Below, piece by piece: positions 27,908 through 36,715 of a stretch of 64,000 nucleotides of DNA. Source of the stretch: Pseudomonas abyssi (GTDB lineage Bacteria; Pseudomonadota; Gammaproteobacteria; Pseudomonadales; Pseudomonadaceae). The first letter of the stretch is position 1. Every line of letters starts with the position of its first letter. A model generated the notes under the pieces. The model had not been told where the DNA came from and made no database searches. It was given only the letters and a program-made list of their open reading frames with translations. The position numbers and the translations under genes were made by a program. The stretch is taken from contig NZ_NTMR01000011.1 of the NCBI RefSeq assembly GCF_002307495.1, positions 186,001 to 250,000 on the forward strand. Reading direction: 5' to 3'.

Positions 27908-28090
27908 GATTCCCGCGGGTTCTGCTTCTACAGTCGATGATCGTGCCTGCCGCTCTGGCAGTGGCGATTTCACATCACAACAACGGGGATGGTTCGTCGC
28001 CGGCGCCCTGATGGTCTAGGGTGGAAGTAGGGCGAACTCATAACCCGCCCGCTTATTGCCGAGCGTGGGTCGATCCAGGAGCATGCCAGA

Positions 28091-31000
28091 ATGTTTAAAG
28101 CCAGCGAGGCGTTGCAGGGTGACTTCCTGCGTAGCCAGCCCAGTGAATTTCTGCACACCGTCAGTGCCAATTACGCCGTCGATGAAGACAGCTATCTGCG
28201 TGAGCTGATAGAGCTGGCGCAGGCGCAGGACCTTGCCGCGCTGTCGCGCAAGGCCAACCAGTTGATCATTGACGTGCGCAAGCGTGACAACGCCGTCGAC
28301 AGTATCGACGCCCTGCTGCAGCAGTACAGCCTGGATACCCAGGAAGGCATCATGCTGATGTGTCTGGCCGAGGCGTTGCTGCGCGTGCCCGATGCTGACA
28401 CCGCCGACGCCCTGATTCGCGACAAGCTCAATGCCGCGCAGTGGGACCGTCACGTCGGCCAGAGCGAGCATACGCTGGTCAATGCTGCGGCCTGGGGGCT
28501 GGTCATGACCGGCAAGGTCGTCAACCTGGACAAGCGCCACGACGGTACGCCGGGCACTGTGCTGGGTCGTCTGGTCAAGCGCAGCGGTGAGCCGGTTATC
28601 CGCAGCGCCATGATGCAAGCCATGAAAATCATGGGCCGCCAGTTCGTGCTGGGCCGCACCATCACCGAGGCCCTGAAAAACGGTAAGGCGCAGCGTGATC
28701 AAGGCTACACCTATTCTTTCGATATGCTCGGCGAGGCGGCGCTGACACGCGCCGATGCGGCCAAGTATTTTGCCGACTACAGCAAGGCGATTGCAGCGCT
28801 GGTCGACGATAAGTACAAGGGTGCGAGTCCCAAACCGACCATCTCCATCAAGCTTTCTGCATTGCACCCGCACTACGAAGTCGCGCGTGAAGAGCAGGTG
28901 ATCGAAGAGCTGGGCGAAAGCGTGCTGGAGCTTGTGCGCCAGGCACGCAAGGGGGATGTCGGTATCACGATCGATGCCGAAGAGGCGGATCGTCTGGAGC
29001 TGTCGCTCAAGCTGTTCGAAAAGGTCTATCGCCACCCTGACGTACAGGGCTGGGGCAACTTCGGCCTGGTCGTGCAGGCCTACTCCAAGCGCGCGTTGCC
29101 GGTACTCTGCTGGTTGACACTGGTGGCCCGCTCTCAGGGTGACCGTATTCCGGTGCGTCTGGTCAAGGGCGCCTACTGGGATTCGGAGATCAAGTGGTCG
29201 CAGCAGGCCGGCCTGAGTAATTACCCGGTATTTACTCGTAAGGAAGCCACCGATGTGTCCTACCTGGCCTGTGCTCGCTACCTGCTCAGCCCGCTCACCG
29301 ACGGCCATATCTATCCGCAGTTTGCGACTCATAATGCACATACGGTGACCTGCATCCTGTCGATGGCCAAGGAGCGCGAGTTCGAGTTCCAGCGCCTGCA
29401 TGGCATGGGCGATGCGCTGTATGACACCGTCATTGAGCAGGCGGGCTGCTCGGTTCGTATCTACGCACCGGTTGGTGCGCACAAGGACCTGCTGCCTTAC
29501 CTGGTGCGCCGGCTGCTGGAAAACGGTGCCAACTCGTCTTTTGTACACAAGCTGGTCGACCCGCGAGTGCCGGTCGAAACACTGACTGCCCACCCGGTGG
29601 CAACCTTGCAGCGCCATACGGTGCTGGCCAATCCTCGCATTCCCCTGCCGCCGGCCATTTATGGTGAAGGGCGCCGCAACTCCCGCGGTATCAACATGAA
29701 CGTATTATCCGAATGGCTGCCGTTGAAAGAGCAACTCGATAGCTGGTGGAACAGCCGCTGGAGCGGTGCGCCGCTGGTCAACGGCAAGCGGCTGACTGGT
29801 GACGTGCGGCCTGTGCTTTGCCCTTATCAGTTGTCGCATCAGGTGGGTGAGGTGGTCTGGGCTACTGCCGATCAGACCCGCGAGGCGATCGACGGTTTGA
29901 GCAGCGCCTTTGTGCGCTGGAATGCCACCCCGGTGGATCAGCGTGCTGCGATTCTGGAGCGCACCGCCGACAAGCTTGAGGAGCACATGCCTGAGCTGAT
30001 GGCGCTGTGCACCCTGGAAGCCGGCAAGTTGCTGCAGGACGGTATCGATGAAGTGCGCGAGGCCGTGGATTTCTGCCGCTATTACGCCGCTCAGGCGCGT
30101 CAGCGCTTTGCCACCATTACGCTGCCCGGGCCGACCGGTGAGAGTAACGAGATCTATCTGCAAGGGCGTGGCGTGTTTGCCTGCATCAGCCCCTGGAATT
30201 TCCCGCTGGCTATTTTTCTGGGTCAGGTCAGTGCTGCCCTGGTGTGCGGTAACACCGTGGTTGCCAAACCTGCCGAGCAGACCAGCCTGGTGGCGGTACG
30301 CTGCGTCGAGCTGATGCACGAAGCCGGCCTGCCGGGTGATGTGCTCGCGCTGCTGCCGGGTGATGGCAAGCAGGTGGGCAGTGTGGTTACCGCCGATCCG
30401 CGTATCACCGGTGTGGCCTTTACCGGCTCGACCCAGACGGCGCATATCATCAATCGCGCCCTGGCGGCGCGCGACAGCGCCATTGCGCCGATGATTGCCG
30501 AGACCGGTGGGCAGAACGCGATGATTGTCGACTCCACTGCGCTGCCTGAGCAGGTGGTCAAGGATGTGGTGCATTCGGCCTTCCAGAGCGCTGGTCAGCG
30601 CTGCTCGGCGCTGCGTGTGCTGTTTGTGCAGGAGGACATCGCCGAGCGTGTAATCGAGCTACTCAAGGGCGCGATGGCTGAGCTGCACGTAGGTGATCCG
30701 TCGCATCGCGATACCGACGTCGGTCCGGTGATCGACGCTGAGGCGCGCGAGGGGCTATTGGCCCACGTGCGTGAACTCAAGCAGGCAGGGCGGCTGATTG
30801 CCGAGACGCCGGTTCCGCCGGGTCTGGATGGACATTTCATCGCGCCGGTGGCTTTCCGCCTGGATAGCATCAGTGAATTGACCAAGGAGCACTTTGGGCC
30901 GATTCTGCACGTGGTCACCTGGCGCAATCGCGACCTGGACAAGGTTATCGATGACATCAACGCGACCGGCTTTGGTCTGACGCTCGGGGTGCACAGCCGC

Positions 31001-31246
31001 AACGAGGATACGGCTGAGCACATTGATGCGCGGGTGCGTATCGGCAACGTGTACATCAACCGCAATCAGATTGGCGCGGTGGTCGGTGTTCAGCCGTTTG
31101 GTGGTCAGGGCTTGTCGGGCACGGGCCCCAAGGCCGGTGGCCCGCACTACCTGCTGCGCTTTGTCGCCGAGCGCACGCGCACAATCAACACCACCGCGGT
31201 GGGTGGTAATGCCAGTCTGTTGTCCCTCGGCGATGGGGAGCCTTGA
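28091..31246 (+). CDS. putA: Bifunctional proline dehydrogenase / P5C dehydrogenase PutA
   Basis: The 1051-residue enzyme oxidises proline to glutamate in two steps with substrate channelling. An FAD-dependent PRODH barrel lies at about 190-490 (RLVKGAYWDSEIKWSQ) and an aldehyde dehydrogenase domain at about 560-1030. Its catalytic cysteine is C838 (GQRCSALRVL), following ETGGQNAMIVD. There is no N-terminal ribbon-helix-helix DNA-binding domain, so it does not repress itself, in keeping with control by PruR. The ATG at 28091 follows CCAGGAGCATGCCAGA. putP follows after 158 bases. Confidence 0.97.
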   Translation: MFKASEALQGDFLRSQPSEFLHTVSANYAVDEDSYLRELIELAQAQDLAALSRKANQLIIDVRKRDNAVDSIDALLQQYSLDTQEGIMLMCLAEALLRVPDADTADALIRDKLNAAQWDRHVGQSEHTLVNAAAWGLVMTGKVVNLDKRHDGTPGTVLGRLVKRSGEPVIRSAMMQAMKIMGRQFVLGRTITEALKNGKAQRDQGYTYSFDMLGEAALTRADAAKYFADYSKAIAALVDDKYKGASPKPTISIKLSALHPHYEVAREEQVIEELGESVLELVRQARKGDVGITIDAEEADRLELSLKLFEKVYRHPDVQGWGNFGLVVQAYSKRALPVLCWLTLVARSQGDRIPVRLVKGAYWDSEIKWSQQAGLSNYPVFTRKEATDVSYLACARYLLSPLTDGHIYPQFATHNAHTVTCILSMAKEREFEFQRLHGMGDALYDTVIEQAGCSVRIYAPVGAHKDLLPYLVRRLLENGANSSFVHKLVDPRVPVETLTAHPVATLQRHTVLANPRIPLPPAIYGEGRRNSRGINMNVLSEWLPLKEQLDSWWNSRWSGAPLVNGKRLTGDVRPVLCPYQLSHQVGEVVWATADQTREAIDGLSSAFVRWNATPVDQRAAILERTADKLEEHMPELMALCTLEAGKLLQDGIDEVREAVDFCRYYAAQARQRFATITLPGPTGESNEIYLQGRGVFACISPWNFPLAIFLGQVSAALVCGNTVVAKPAEQTSLVAVRCVELMHEAGLPGDVLALLPGDGKQVGSVVTADPRITGVAFTGSTQTAHIINRALAARDSAIAPMIAETGGQNAMIVDSTALPEQVVKDVVHSAFQSAGQRCSALRVLFVQEDIAERVIELLKGAMAELHVGDPSHRDTDVGPVIDAEAREGLLAHVRELKQAGRLIAETPVPPGLDGHFIAPVAFRLDSISELTKEHFGPILHVVTWRNRDLDKVIDDINATGFGLTLGVHSRNEDTAEHIDARVRIGNVYINRNQIGAVVGVQPFGGQGLSGTGPKAGGPHYLLRFVAERTRTINTTAVGGNASLLSLGDGEP

Positions 31247-31328
31247 GGCGCCGGGTGACAGGAGTGCAGCAACAGGGATGAATCAGCAGCAGGGATAGTT
31301 CAGCAACCGAGGGTGCAAGGCGCGATCA

Positions 31329-31368
31329 GGGTTGTCACAATAGGTGGCAACCCGCCGCAAATCGGCGG
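31329..31368 (+). promoter_or_regulatory. Tandem hairpins in the putA-putP spacer
   Basis: GGGTTGTCAC (31329-31338) pairs with GTGGCAACCC (31344-31353), with one G-U pair, around AATAG. Immediately after, CCGCCG (31352-31357) pairs with CGGCGG (31363-31368) around CAAAT. The stems share two bases, so they are partly exclusive. No T tract follows. They end 36 bases before the putP ATG and could tune readthrough or mRNA stability. Confidence 0.45.
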
Positions 31369-31404
31369 CATCAGACTTCGCATCTCTGACAGAGAGAACA
31401 AAAA

Positions 31405-32880
31405 ATGGAAGGTAATACTGCAGTCGTTACGGCGACGTTCGTTGTCTATATCGGGGTGATGCTCGCGCTGGGCTATATCGCCTACAAGCGTACCACCAAC
31501 CTGTCTGACTACATCCTGGGTGGCCGCTCGCTTGGCCCGGGTACCGCCGCGCTATCGGCGGGGGCGTCGGACATGAGCGGCTGGCTGCTGCTCGGCTTGC
31601 CGGGTTACGCGCTGTCGGCGGGTTACGAGGCGTCATGGATTGCGATGGGTCTGCTGGCGGGGACCTGGGCCAACTGGCTGATCGTGGCGCGTCGCCTGCG
31701 GGTTTACTCGCACCTGGCCAGCGATTCGCTGACGCTGCCGGCGTACTTTGAAAACCGCTTTGAAGACAGCAGTCGTCTGTTACGGGTGATCTCGGCGATC
31801 TTCATTCTGCTGTTCTTCCTGTTCTATACCAGCTCCGGGCTGGTCGCGGCAGGCAAGCTGTTTGAAAGCACCTTCGGCTTCGGCTACAGCATTGCGGTCA
31901 TTGTGGGAACGGTGGCGATCATCTCCTACACCTTCTTTGGCGGCTTTCTGGCGGTATCCTGGACCGACGTTATTCAGGGGCTGCTGATGGCCGCTGCACT
32001 GATTGTTGTGCCGGTCATGGCACTCAACATCATGGGCGGCTGGGATGCAGTACATGGCGCTATGGAAGCCCGCAACCCCGAGTTGCTGAACATGTGGACC
32101 AACGTTGAGGGTGAGCCGCTGGGCTTTATTGCGATCATCTCCTTGCTGGCCTGGGGCTTGGGCTACTTTGGTCAGCCGCACATTCTGGCGCGTTTCAAAG
32201 CGGTAGAAAGTGATGCTGCCTTGCCGACAGCCCGTCGTATCGCTGTGCTGTGGTCGGGTGTGTGCCTGCTTGCTGCTCTGGTTATCGGTTGGGTGGGTAT
32301 CGGCTACTTCGGTGAAGAAGGGCTTGCCGACTCGGAGACCGTGTTCCTCTCACTGGTTCAGGCGCTGATGCATCCGTTGGTGGCGGGTATTCTGCTAGCG
32401 GCGGTGCTGGCGGCAATCATGTCTACCGCTGACTCTCAGTTGCTGGTGTCGTCGTCCGCACTGGCCGAGGACTTCTACAAGGCGCTGTTCCGTCGTGATG
32501 CGACCCAGCAAGAGCTGGTTTGGGTTGGCCGGGTCGCGGTGGTGGGTATCGCTGCCATCGCGTTGATGCTGGCGTTCAACCCCGATAGCACGGTGCTGGG
32601 GCTGGTGTCCTATGCGTGGGCAGGCTTCGGGGCTGCCTTTGGCCCTGCGGTGATCCTGTCCCTGTTCTGGCGCCGCATGAACCGCTTTGGCGCGCTGGCC
32701 GGTATCGTTGTCGGCGGTGTGACTGTGGTGCTGTGGAAGCAGTTCGACAGCAGCGGTCTGTACGAGATCGTGCCGGGCTTCATTCTGGCGACTATCGCCA
32801 TTGTTGTTGTGACCCTGGCAACGCCAGCGCCTTCTGCACACGTGGAAGCACAGTTCGACGATATGAAGTCGCGCTTCTAA
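31405..32880 (+). CDS. putP: Sodium/proline symporter PutP
   Basis: The 491-residue transporter belongs to the sodium:solute symporter family, with about 13 membrane helices. Typical PutP motifs are visible: GGRSLGPGTAALSAGASDMSG, FFGGFLAVSWTDVIQG, GYFGQPHILARF and AAIMSTADSQLLVSSS. It imports proline with Na+ for PutA. The ATG at 31405 is preceded by AGAGAGAACAAAAA. A terminator follows directly. Confidence 0.97.
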   Translation: MEGNTAVVTATFVVYIGVMLALGYIAYKRTTNLSDYILGGRSLGPGTAALSAGASDMSGWLLLGLPGYALSAGYEASWIAMGLLAGTWANWLIVARRLRVYSHLASDSLTLPAYFENRFEDSSRLLRVISAIFILLFFLFYTSSGLVAAGKLFESTFGFGYSIAVIVGTVAIISYTFFGGFLAVSWTDVIQGLLMAAALIVVPVMALNIMGGWDAVHGAMEARNPELLNMWTNVEGEPLGFIAIISLLAWGLGYFGQPHILARFKAVESDAALPTARRIAVLWSGVCLLAALVIGWVGIGYFGEEGLADSETVFLSLVQALMHPLVAGILLAAVLAAIMSTADSQLLVSSSALAEDFYKALFRRDATQQELVWVGRVAVVGIAAIALMLAFNPDSTVLGLVSYAWAGFGAAFGPAVILSLFWRRMNRFGALAGIVVGGVTVVLWKQFDSSGLYEIVPGFILATIAIVVVTLATPAPSAHVEAQFDDMKSRF

Positions 32881-32891
32881 CCTCAGCCCCC

Positions 32892-32928
32892 AAGCCCGCC
32901 CGCTGCTAGGCATCGGGCGGGCTTTTTT
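32892..32928 (+). terminator. Intrinsic terminator after putP
   Basis: AAGCCCGCCCG pairs with CGGGCGGGCTT around an 11-base loop and is followed by Ts. It separates putP from the convergent oligopeptidase gene. Confidence 0.92.
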
Positions 32929-32943
32929 GTGCCTGCGGCGTGC

Positions 32944-34962
32944 TCAGCTCAGAACACTGAGCAAAAACGCATACTCCTCCGCGATCTCTCGCATAGCCTG
33001 ATAGCGACCGCTTGCGCCCCCATGACCGGCGCTCATCTGCGTGCGCAGCAGCAGCGGCTCATCGTTGCTGCGTGTGGCGCGCAGGCGGGCTACCCACTTG
33101 GCTGCTTCCCAGTATTGCACGCGCACATCGTGGTAGCCCGCGGTCACCAGCATGGCAGGGTAGGCCTGCGGCCGAACGTTTTCATACGGCGCGTAACCCT
33201 TGATGCGAGCGGCTACCTTAGGGTCGGACGGGTCACCCCATTCCTCGTATTCGCCAATGGTCAGCGGCAGCTCCGGATTGTTCATGGTGTTCCAGACATC
33301 GACAAAGGGTACGTCCGCCACGGCAGCGCGGAACAGCTCGGGGCGCTGGTTGATTACGTTGCCGATCAGCAAGCCGCCAGCGCTGCCGCCAGCGATGGCC
33401 AGCTGGCGGCTGTCGGTCTTGCCGAGTGAAATCAGTTGCTCGGCGCAGCGGATAAAGTCGCTGAAGGTGTTTTCCTTGTGCTCCAGCTTGCCTTGCTGAT
33501 ACCAGTGCTCGCCCATCTCGGCACCACCTCGTACGTGGGCGATTGCAAAGCGCCAGCCGCGTTGCAGCAGGGACAGGCGAGCATGGGAGAACCAAGGATC
33601 CATGCTGGCACCATAGGCGCCATAGCCGTACAGATACAGCGGGCTGCTGCCTTGGGCATTCGCGGGTTCAATCAGGCTGATGGGGATACGCGCACCATCG
33701 TCGGCCACGGCCCACAGGCGCTCGACATGATAGTCGTCAGGTGAGAACTGTCCTTCCACCGGCGTGGTACGCAGTACGCGCTGGCTGCCATCTGCCAGGG
33801 TCAGAGCCCGGATCTCGGCCGGGCGGTTAAGTGATTCATAGCGCAGCCGAACCTGCGGACTGCTGTATTGTTCCCCGCCTTGCACATGCAGGCTGTAGAC
33901 CGCGTCGGGCATCGCTACCAGATAACCTGGACCGCTGTTGGGTTGTACTTCCAGCTGAATCAATCCGGCGTTGCGGTACTGCAAAATCAGTGCGCTACGC
34001 TGCAGTTCGACGCCTTCGAGTGTGCGGTTGTCATCAACGGCGCGCAGTGCTTGCCAGTGCGGTTCTCCGGGCGTTGCCGGGTCGCATGCAAACAACCCGA
34101 AGTTCTCGCCCTGGCTGTTGCTGCGAATTACGAAACCCTGTTCGCCGTGGTCGGCGTCGTACTCGTGGCCGCTGCGACGAGCCGCCAGGCACTGTAGCGG
34201 CGCCGCTGGCTCGTCTGCTGGCAGATAGTGCAGCTCGCTGGTGTTTTTACTACTGCTGGCGACACAGATATAGCGTTCCGAGCTGCTGCGGTACACATCC
34301 AGATAGAACAGCGGGTCGCGCTCCTCGAATACGGCAACGGGTTCGGCATCCTGGCGCAGGCGCCAGAGTGTGGCTGGACGAGCGCTGGCGTCCAGGCTGA
34401 TGGCAAACAGCGTGCGGTTATCGTTGGCCCAGCATAGGGTACCGGCAGCTTGCTCCAGAGATAAGTTATATTCCTGCTCGTCGGTCAGGCTGCGTACAAA
34501 GAGTTGATAGACCTCGTTGCCCTGGGTGTCGATGCTGTAGGCCAGCCAGTTCTGATCCGGACTGACACTGAAGTCGCCCAACTCTAGAAACGGATGCTGT
34601 TCGGCCAGCGGGTTCGGGTCCAGCAGCAACTGCTCGCTGGCTGTATCGATCTCAAGGTTGAACTCGGACTGTTGCTGGCAGCGGTAGTAGCGCGGATACT
34701 CTGCGCCTGCCTCGGTGCGCTGATAGTAAAGCCAGTTATCGCGCACGCTGGGCAGGCCGAGATCGGTCTCGCGGATGCGTCCACGAATCTCTTGGAATAG
34801 CTGCTCGCGCAGTGATTGGGCGGGCGCCAGCCATTGCTCGGTGTAGTGATTTTCTGCTTCCAGGTAGGCGGTGACATCGGTACTGTCACGCTCCTGCAGC
34901 CATTGATAGGGATCGGTGCCGACATCGCGGCGAGCGTGCGGGGCTTTCAGGTCAGGACGCAT
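32944..34962 (-). CDS. Oligopeptidase B (prolyl oligopeptidase family)
   Basis: The 672-residue serine peptidase has an N-terminal beta-propeller (about 70-415) and a C-terminal alpha/beta hydrolase domain. The catalytic triad is S527 (GGSAGG), D612 (YHDVRV) and H647 (GHGGASGR). GYGAYG and HVRGGAEMG are further family signatures, and acidic residues near EYEEWGDP fit oligopeptidase B, which cuts after Arg/Lys in short peptides. It has no signal peptide, so it should be cytoplasmic. It is divergent from the small membrane protein at 35015. Confidence 0.95.
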   Translation of the reverse strand: MRPDLKAPHARRDVGTDPYQWLQERDSTDVTAYLEAENHYTEQWLAPAQSLREQLFQEIRGRIRETDLGLPSVRDNWLYYQRTEAGAEYPRYYRCQQQSEFNLEIDTASEQLLLDPNPLAEQHPFLELGDFSVSPDQNWLAYSIDTQGNEVYQLFVRSLTDEQEYNLSLEQAAGTLCWANDNRTLFAISLDASARPATLWRLRQDAEPVAVFEERDPLFYLDVYRSSSERYICVASSSKNTSELHYLPADEPAAPLQCLAARRSGHEYDADHGEQGFVIRSNSQGENFGLFACDPATPGEPHWQALRAVDDNRTLEGVELQRSALILQYRNAGLIQLEVQPNSGPGYLVAMPDAVYSLHVQGGEQYSSPQVRLRYESLNRPAEIRALTLADGSQRVLRTTPVEGQFSPDDYHVERLWAVADDGARIPISLIEPANAQGSSPLYLYGYGAYGASMDPWFSHARLSLLQRGWRFAIAHVRGGAEMGEHWYQQGKLEHKENTFSDFIRCAEQLISLGKTDSRQLAIAGGSAGGLLIGNVINQRPELFRAAVADVPFVDVWNTMNNPELPLTIGEYEEWGDPSDPKVAARIKGYAPYENVRPQAYPAMLVTAGYHDVRVQYWEAAKWVARLRATRSNDEPLLLRTQMSAGHGGASGRYQAMREIAEEYAFLLSVLS

Positions 34963-35014
34963 GTTGTAAAAACCGTTATGATGGCGCGGTCATTTTTGGG
35001 TTAGGTGCCGGCCA

Positions 35015-35398
35015 ATGTTCAATGAAGCAGAGTATCAGTCAGTTTGGTGGGTCTATCTGGCCGCTGCCGGTGGTTGCTGGTTGGTCTGGTGGAAGATGAC
35101 CGCGTTGGCGCGCTGGTGGTTTGTACGCGAGCCGTTGTGCGTGATCATGGCTGTGCTGCTGTTTACGCCGATGCCGGTAGAGCAGGGCGGCGGCTGGTAT
35201 GCCCCCGCGTTTCTCATCTATTTGCTCGATACGATTTTGTCGACCGGTGATAACGGCCCCCGCGCTTTGGCTGAGATCAGCATTACGCTGTCGATCGCAG
35301 CAGTTTGCTGGCTGGTTTACGCCGCTGTTCGGGTCGTGGCGACGCGCTGGTGGCGCCGCACGCATCCGGCCGAAGAGCAGGCTCCGGCCGAATCCTGA
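35015..35398 (+). CDS. Small conserved-looking membrane protein of unknown function
   Basis: The 127-residue product has hydrophobic segments at about 10-27, 41-55, 62-78 and 92-112, and an Arg-rich then acidic C terminus. No named domain is recognised. Trp is frequent near the membrane borders. The ATG at 35015 lies 52 bases from the divergent oligopeptidase start; TATGAT in the gap could be a -10. The open frame and codon use support a real gene. Confidence 0.75.
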   Translation: MFNEAEYQSVWWVYLAAAGGCWLVWWKMTALARWWFVREPLCVIMAVLLFTPMPVEQGGGWYAPAFLIYLLDTILSTGDNGPRALAEISITLSIAAVCWLVYAAVRVVATRWWRRTHPAEEQAPAES

Positions 35399-35405
35399 GC
35401 CCGGC

Positions 35406-35987
35406 TTACTCGCCGTTGCGTTGCTCGTGCATCATGCGCGCCAGGCGCATGACCTGCTCCTGAAACTCGGTACGCTGGGCATCGGTCATCGGGCACATGC
35501 CCAATTGCTCAAACAGACGATAGCCACGTACCGAGAAGAACAGAATCGCCGCCTGAGCCAGGCCCAGCGGCGACTTCTCAAGAATATCGAACAGACCTTC
35601 GACGTTGTCGGCACTGGTTTGCAGCAGGGCCGGGTTGCTGGCGGCGGCGGCAAAGATGGCCGAGTCCAGGTTCTTCTCTTCGCTTGACTCGCTCATGTTG
35701 CTCAGCAGCAACGCCTTGAGTTCGCGCATCGGCTCATCGGGCAGCACGCTCTCGTATGCACCCCAGCGGACACGGAAGCGCTCAAGGCGGTATTCAATCA
35801 TGGCGGTCAGCAGGGCATCCCGGTCCGGGAACATCTGCTGCAGGGTGGCTTCTTCGATCTTGCTGCGTTCGCTCAGGCTGGCAAAGGTGAGTTGCGATGC
35901 GCCAAGCTCGCTGACGATGGCTTCTGCCGCGCGGAAAATGATGACTTTGAGTGCATCCGGGTTCTGACTGCTGACCGTGGTATCCAC
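35406..35987 (-). CDS. TetR-family transcriptional regulator
   Basis: The 193-residue protein has an N-terminal helix-turn-helix domain at about 12-60 (LTFASLSERSKIEEATLQQMFPDRDALL) and an all-helical ligand domain. The target and ligand are unknown. It converges with the small membrane protein at 35015 with a gap of only 7 bases. Confidence 0.85.
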   Translation of the reverse strand: MDTTVSSQNPDALKVIIFRAAEAIVSELGASQLTFASLSERSKIEEATLQQMFPDRDALLTAMIEYRLERFRVRWGAYESVLPDEPMRELKALLLSNMSESSEEKNLDSAIFAAAASNPALLQTSADNVEGLFDILEKSPLGLAQAAILFFSVRGYRLFEQLGMCPMTDAQRTEFQEQVMRLARMMHEQRNGE

Positions 35988-36185
35988 TGGTGGCCCCCTG
36001 TGAAAGACTGTCCTGCTCGCCGCAGACGGTCAGGTCATCGGGCGAGGGTGGTAGAGGTGATCAAGTTGCGGCATCCAGGGGCTGCCCAGGACGGGAGCGG
36101 GAGGTTGGATAGCCTATGCAATAGCGCATAGGGTAGCCCGTTGGGGCGAAGGAGGCGAGTGCTTTTTGGCTGATGTTCAGGCAAT

Positions 36186-36209
36186 AAAAAACCCGGCCGG
36201 AGCCGGGTT
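36186..36209 (-). terminator. Intrinsic terminator after the cold-shock gene
   Basis: On the minus strand AACCCGGC pairs with GCCGGGTT around TCCG and is followed by a T run (the A run 36186-36191 on the plus strand). The 239-base gap 35988-36226 shows nothing else beyond the promoter side of the TetR gene. Confidence 0.9.
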
Positions 36210-36226
36210 TTCTTCAGCGCATCGGA

Positions 36227-36433
36227 TTAGCCGATGATCTGAATGTTTGCAGCCTGCTTGCCCTTCGGACCAGTGGTCACGTCGAAAGACACTTTCTGGT
36301 TCTCAGCCAGGGACTTGAAGCCCTGAACCTTGATCTCGGAGAAGTGAGCGAACAGATCGTCTCCACCGCCATCCGGAGTGATGAAACCAAAACCTTTAGT
36401 GTCGTTGAACCACTTGACTGTACCAGTTGCCAT
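36227..36433 (-). CDS. Cold-shock domain protein (CspA family)
   Basis: The 68-residue single-domain protein has RNP1 (KGFGFI) and RNP2 (DLFAHFS) and binds single-stranded RNA/DNA as an RNA chaperone. Length is typical (66-70). The minus-strand start at 36433 follows TGATAGGAATTAGCTGAA. A long AT-rich leader lies upstream. Which paralogue it is (capB, cspA, cspD) cannot be fixed from sequence alone. Confidence 0.96.
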   Translation of the reverse strand: MATGTVKWFNDTKGFGFITPDGGGDDLFAHFSEIKVQGFKSLAENQKVSFDVTTGPKGKQAANIQIIG

Positions 36434-36715
36434 TTCAGCTAATTCCTATCAGATTGAAATACTTGAGCTTTCACTCAATTAAGCGTGGGAATCAAAGATT
36501 ACGAGATGACAAACTTACGTACTGAGAAGTGCGTTTGCAGCCTACAACTCTATCTCTTGAAAACCTACGCGCTCACTCTGCGCCTTTCAGTACAACAAGT
36601 CAAGGGATCTTGACAGCCGTCCTTGGACGCGAATAAACAGCATTGAGTATACGTCAGATTCAGAAAATCACACCCTTGTTCCACATTTTTTTTAAGCCCG
36701 CGTAAAACCCCGGTT
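36434..36715 (-). promoter_or_regulatory. AT-rich leader and promoter region of the cold-shock gene
   Basis: The 282-base gap is clearly AT-richer than the flanks and carries no gene. It probably holds a long 5' leader, as in cspA-type mRNAs that refold with temperature. On the minus strand a TATACT (36650-36645) could be a -10, giving a leader of about 200 bases, but the -35 is poor. The aceK stop is at its far end. Confidence 0.4.

Noticed and set aside
28016-29617. 533-codon open frame on the minus strand opposite putA
   Set aside because: It is a GC-bias shadow of putA; the product has no family features and no ribosome-binding site.
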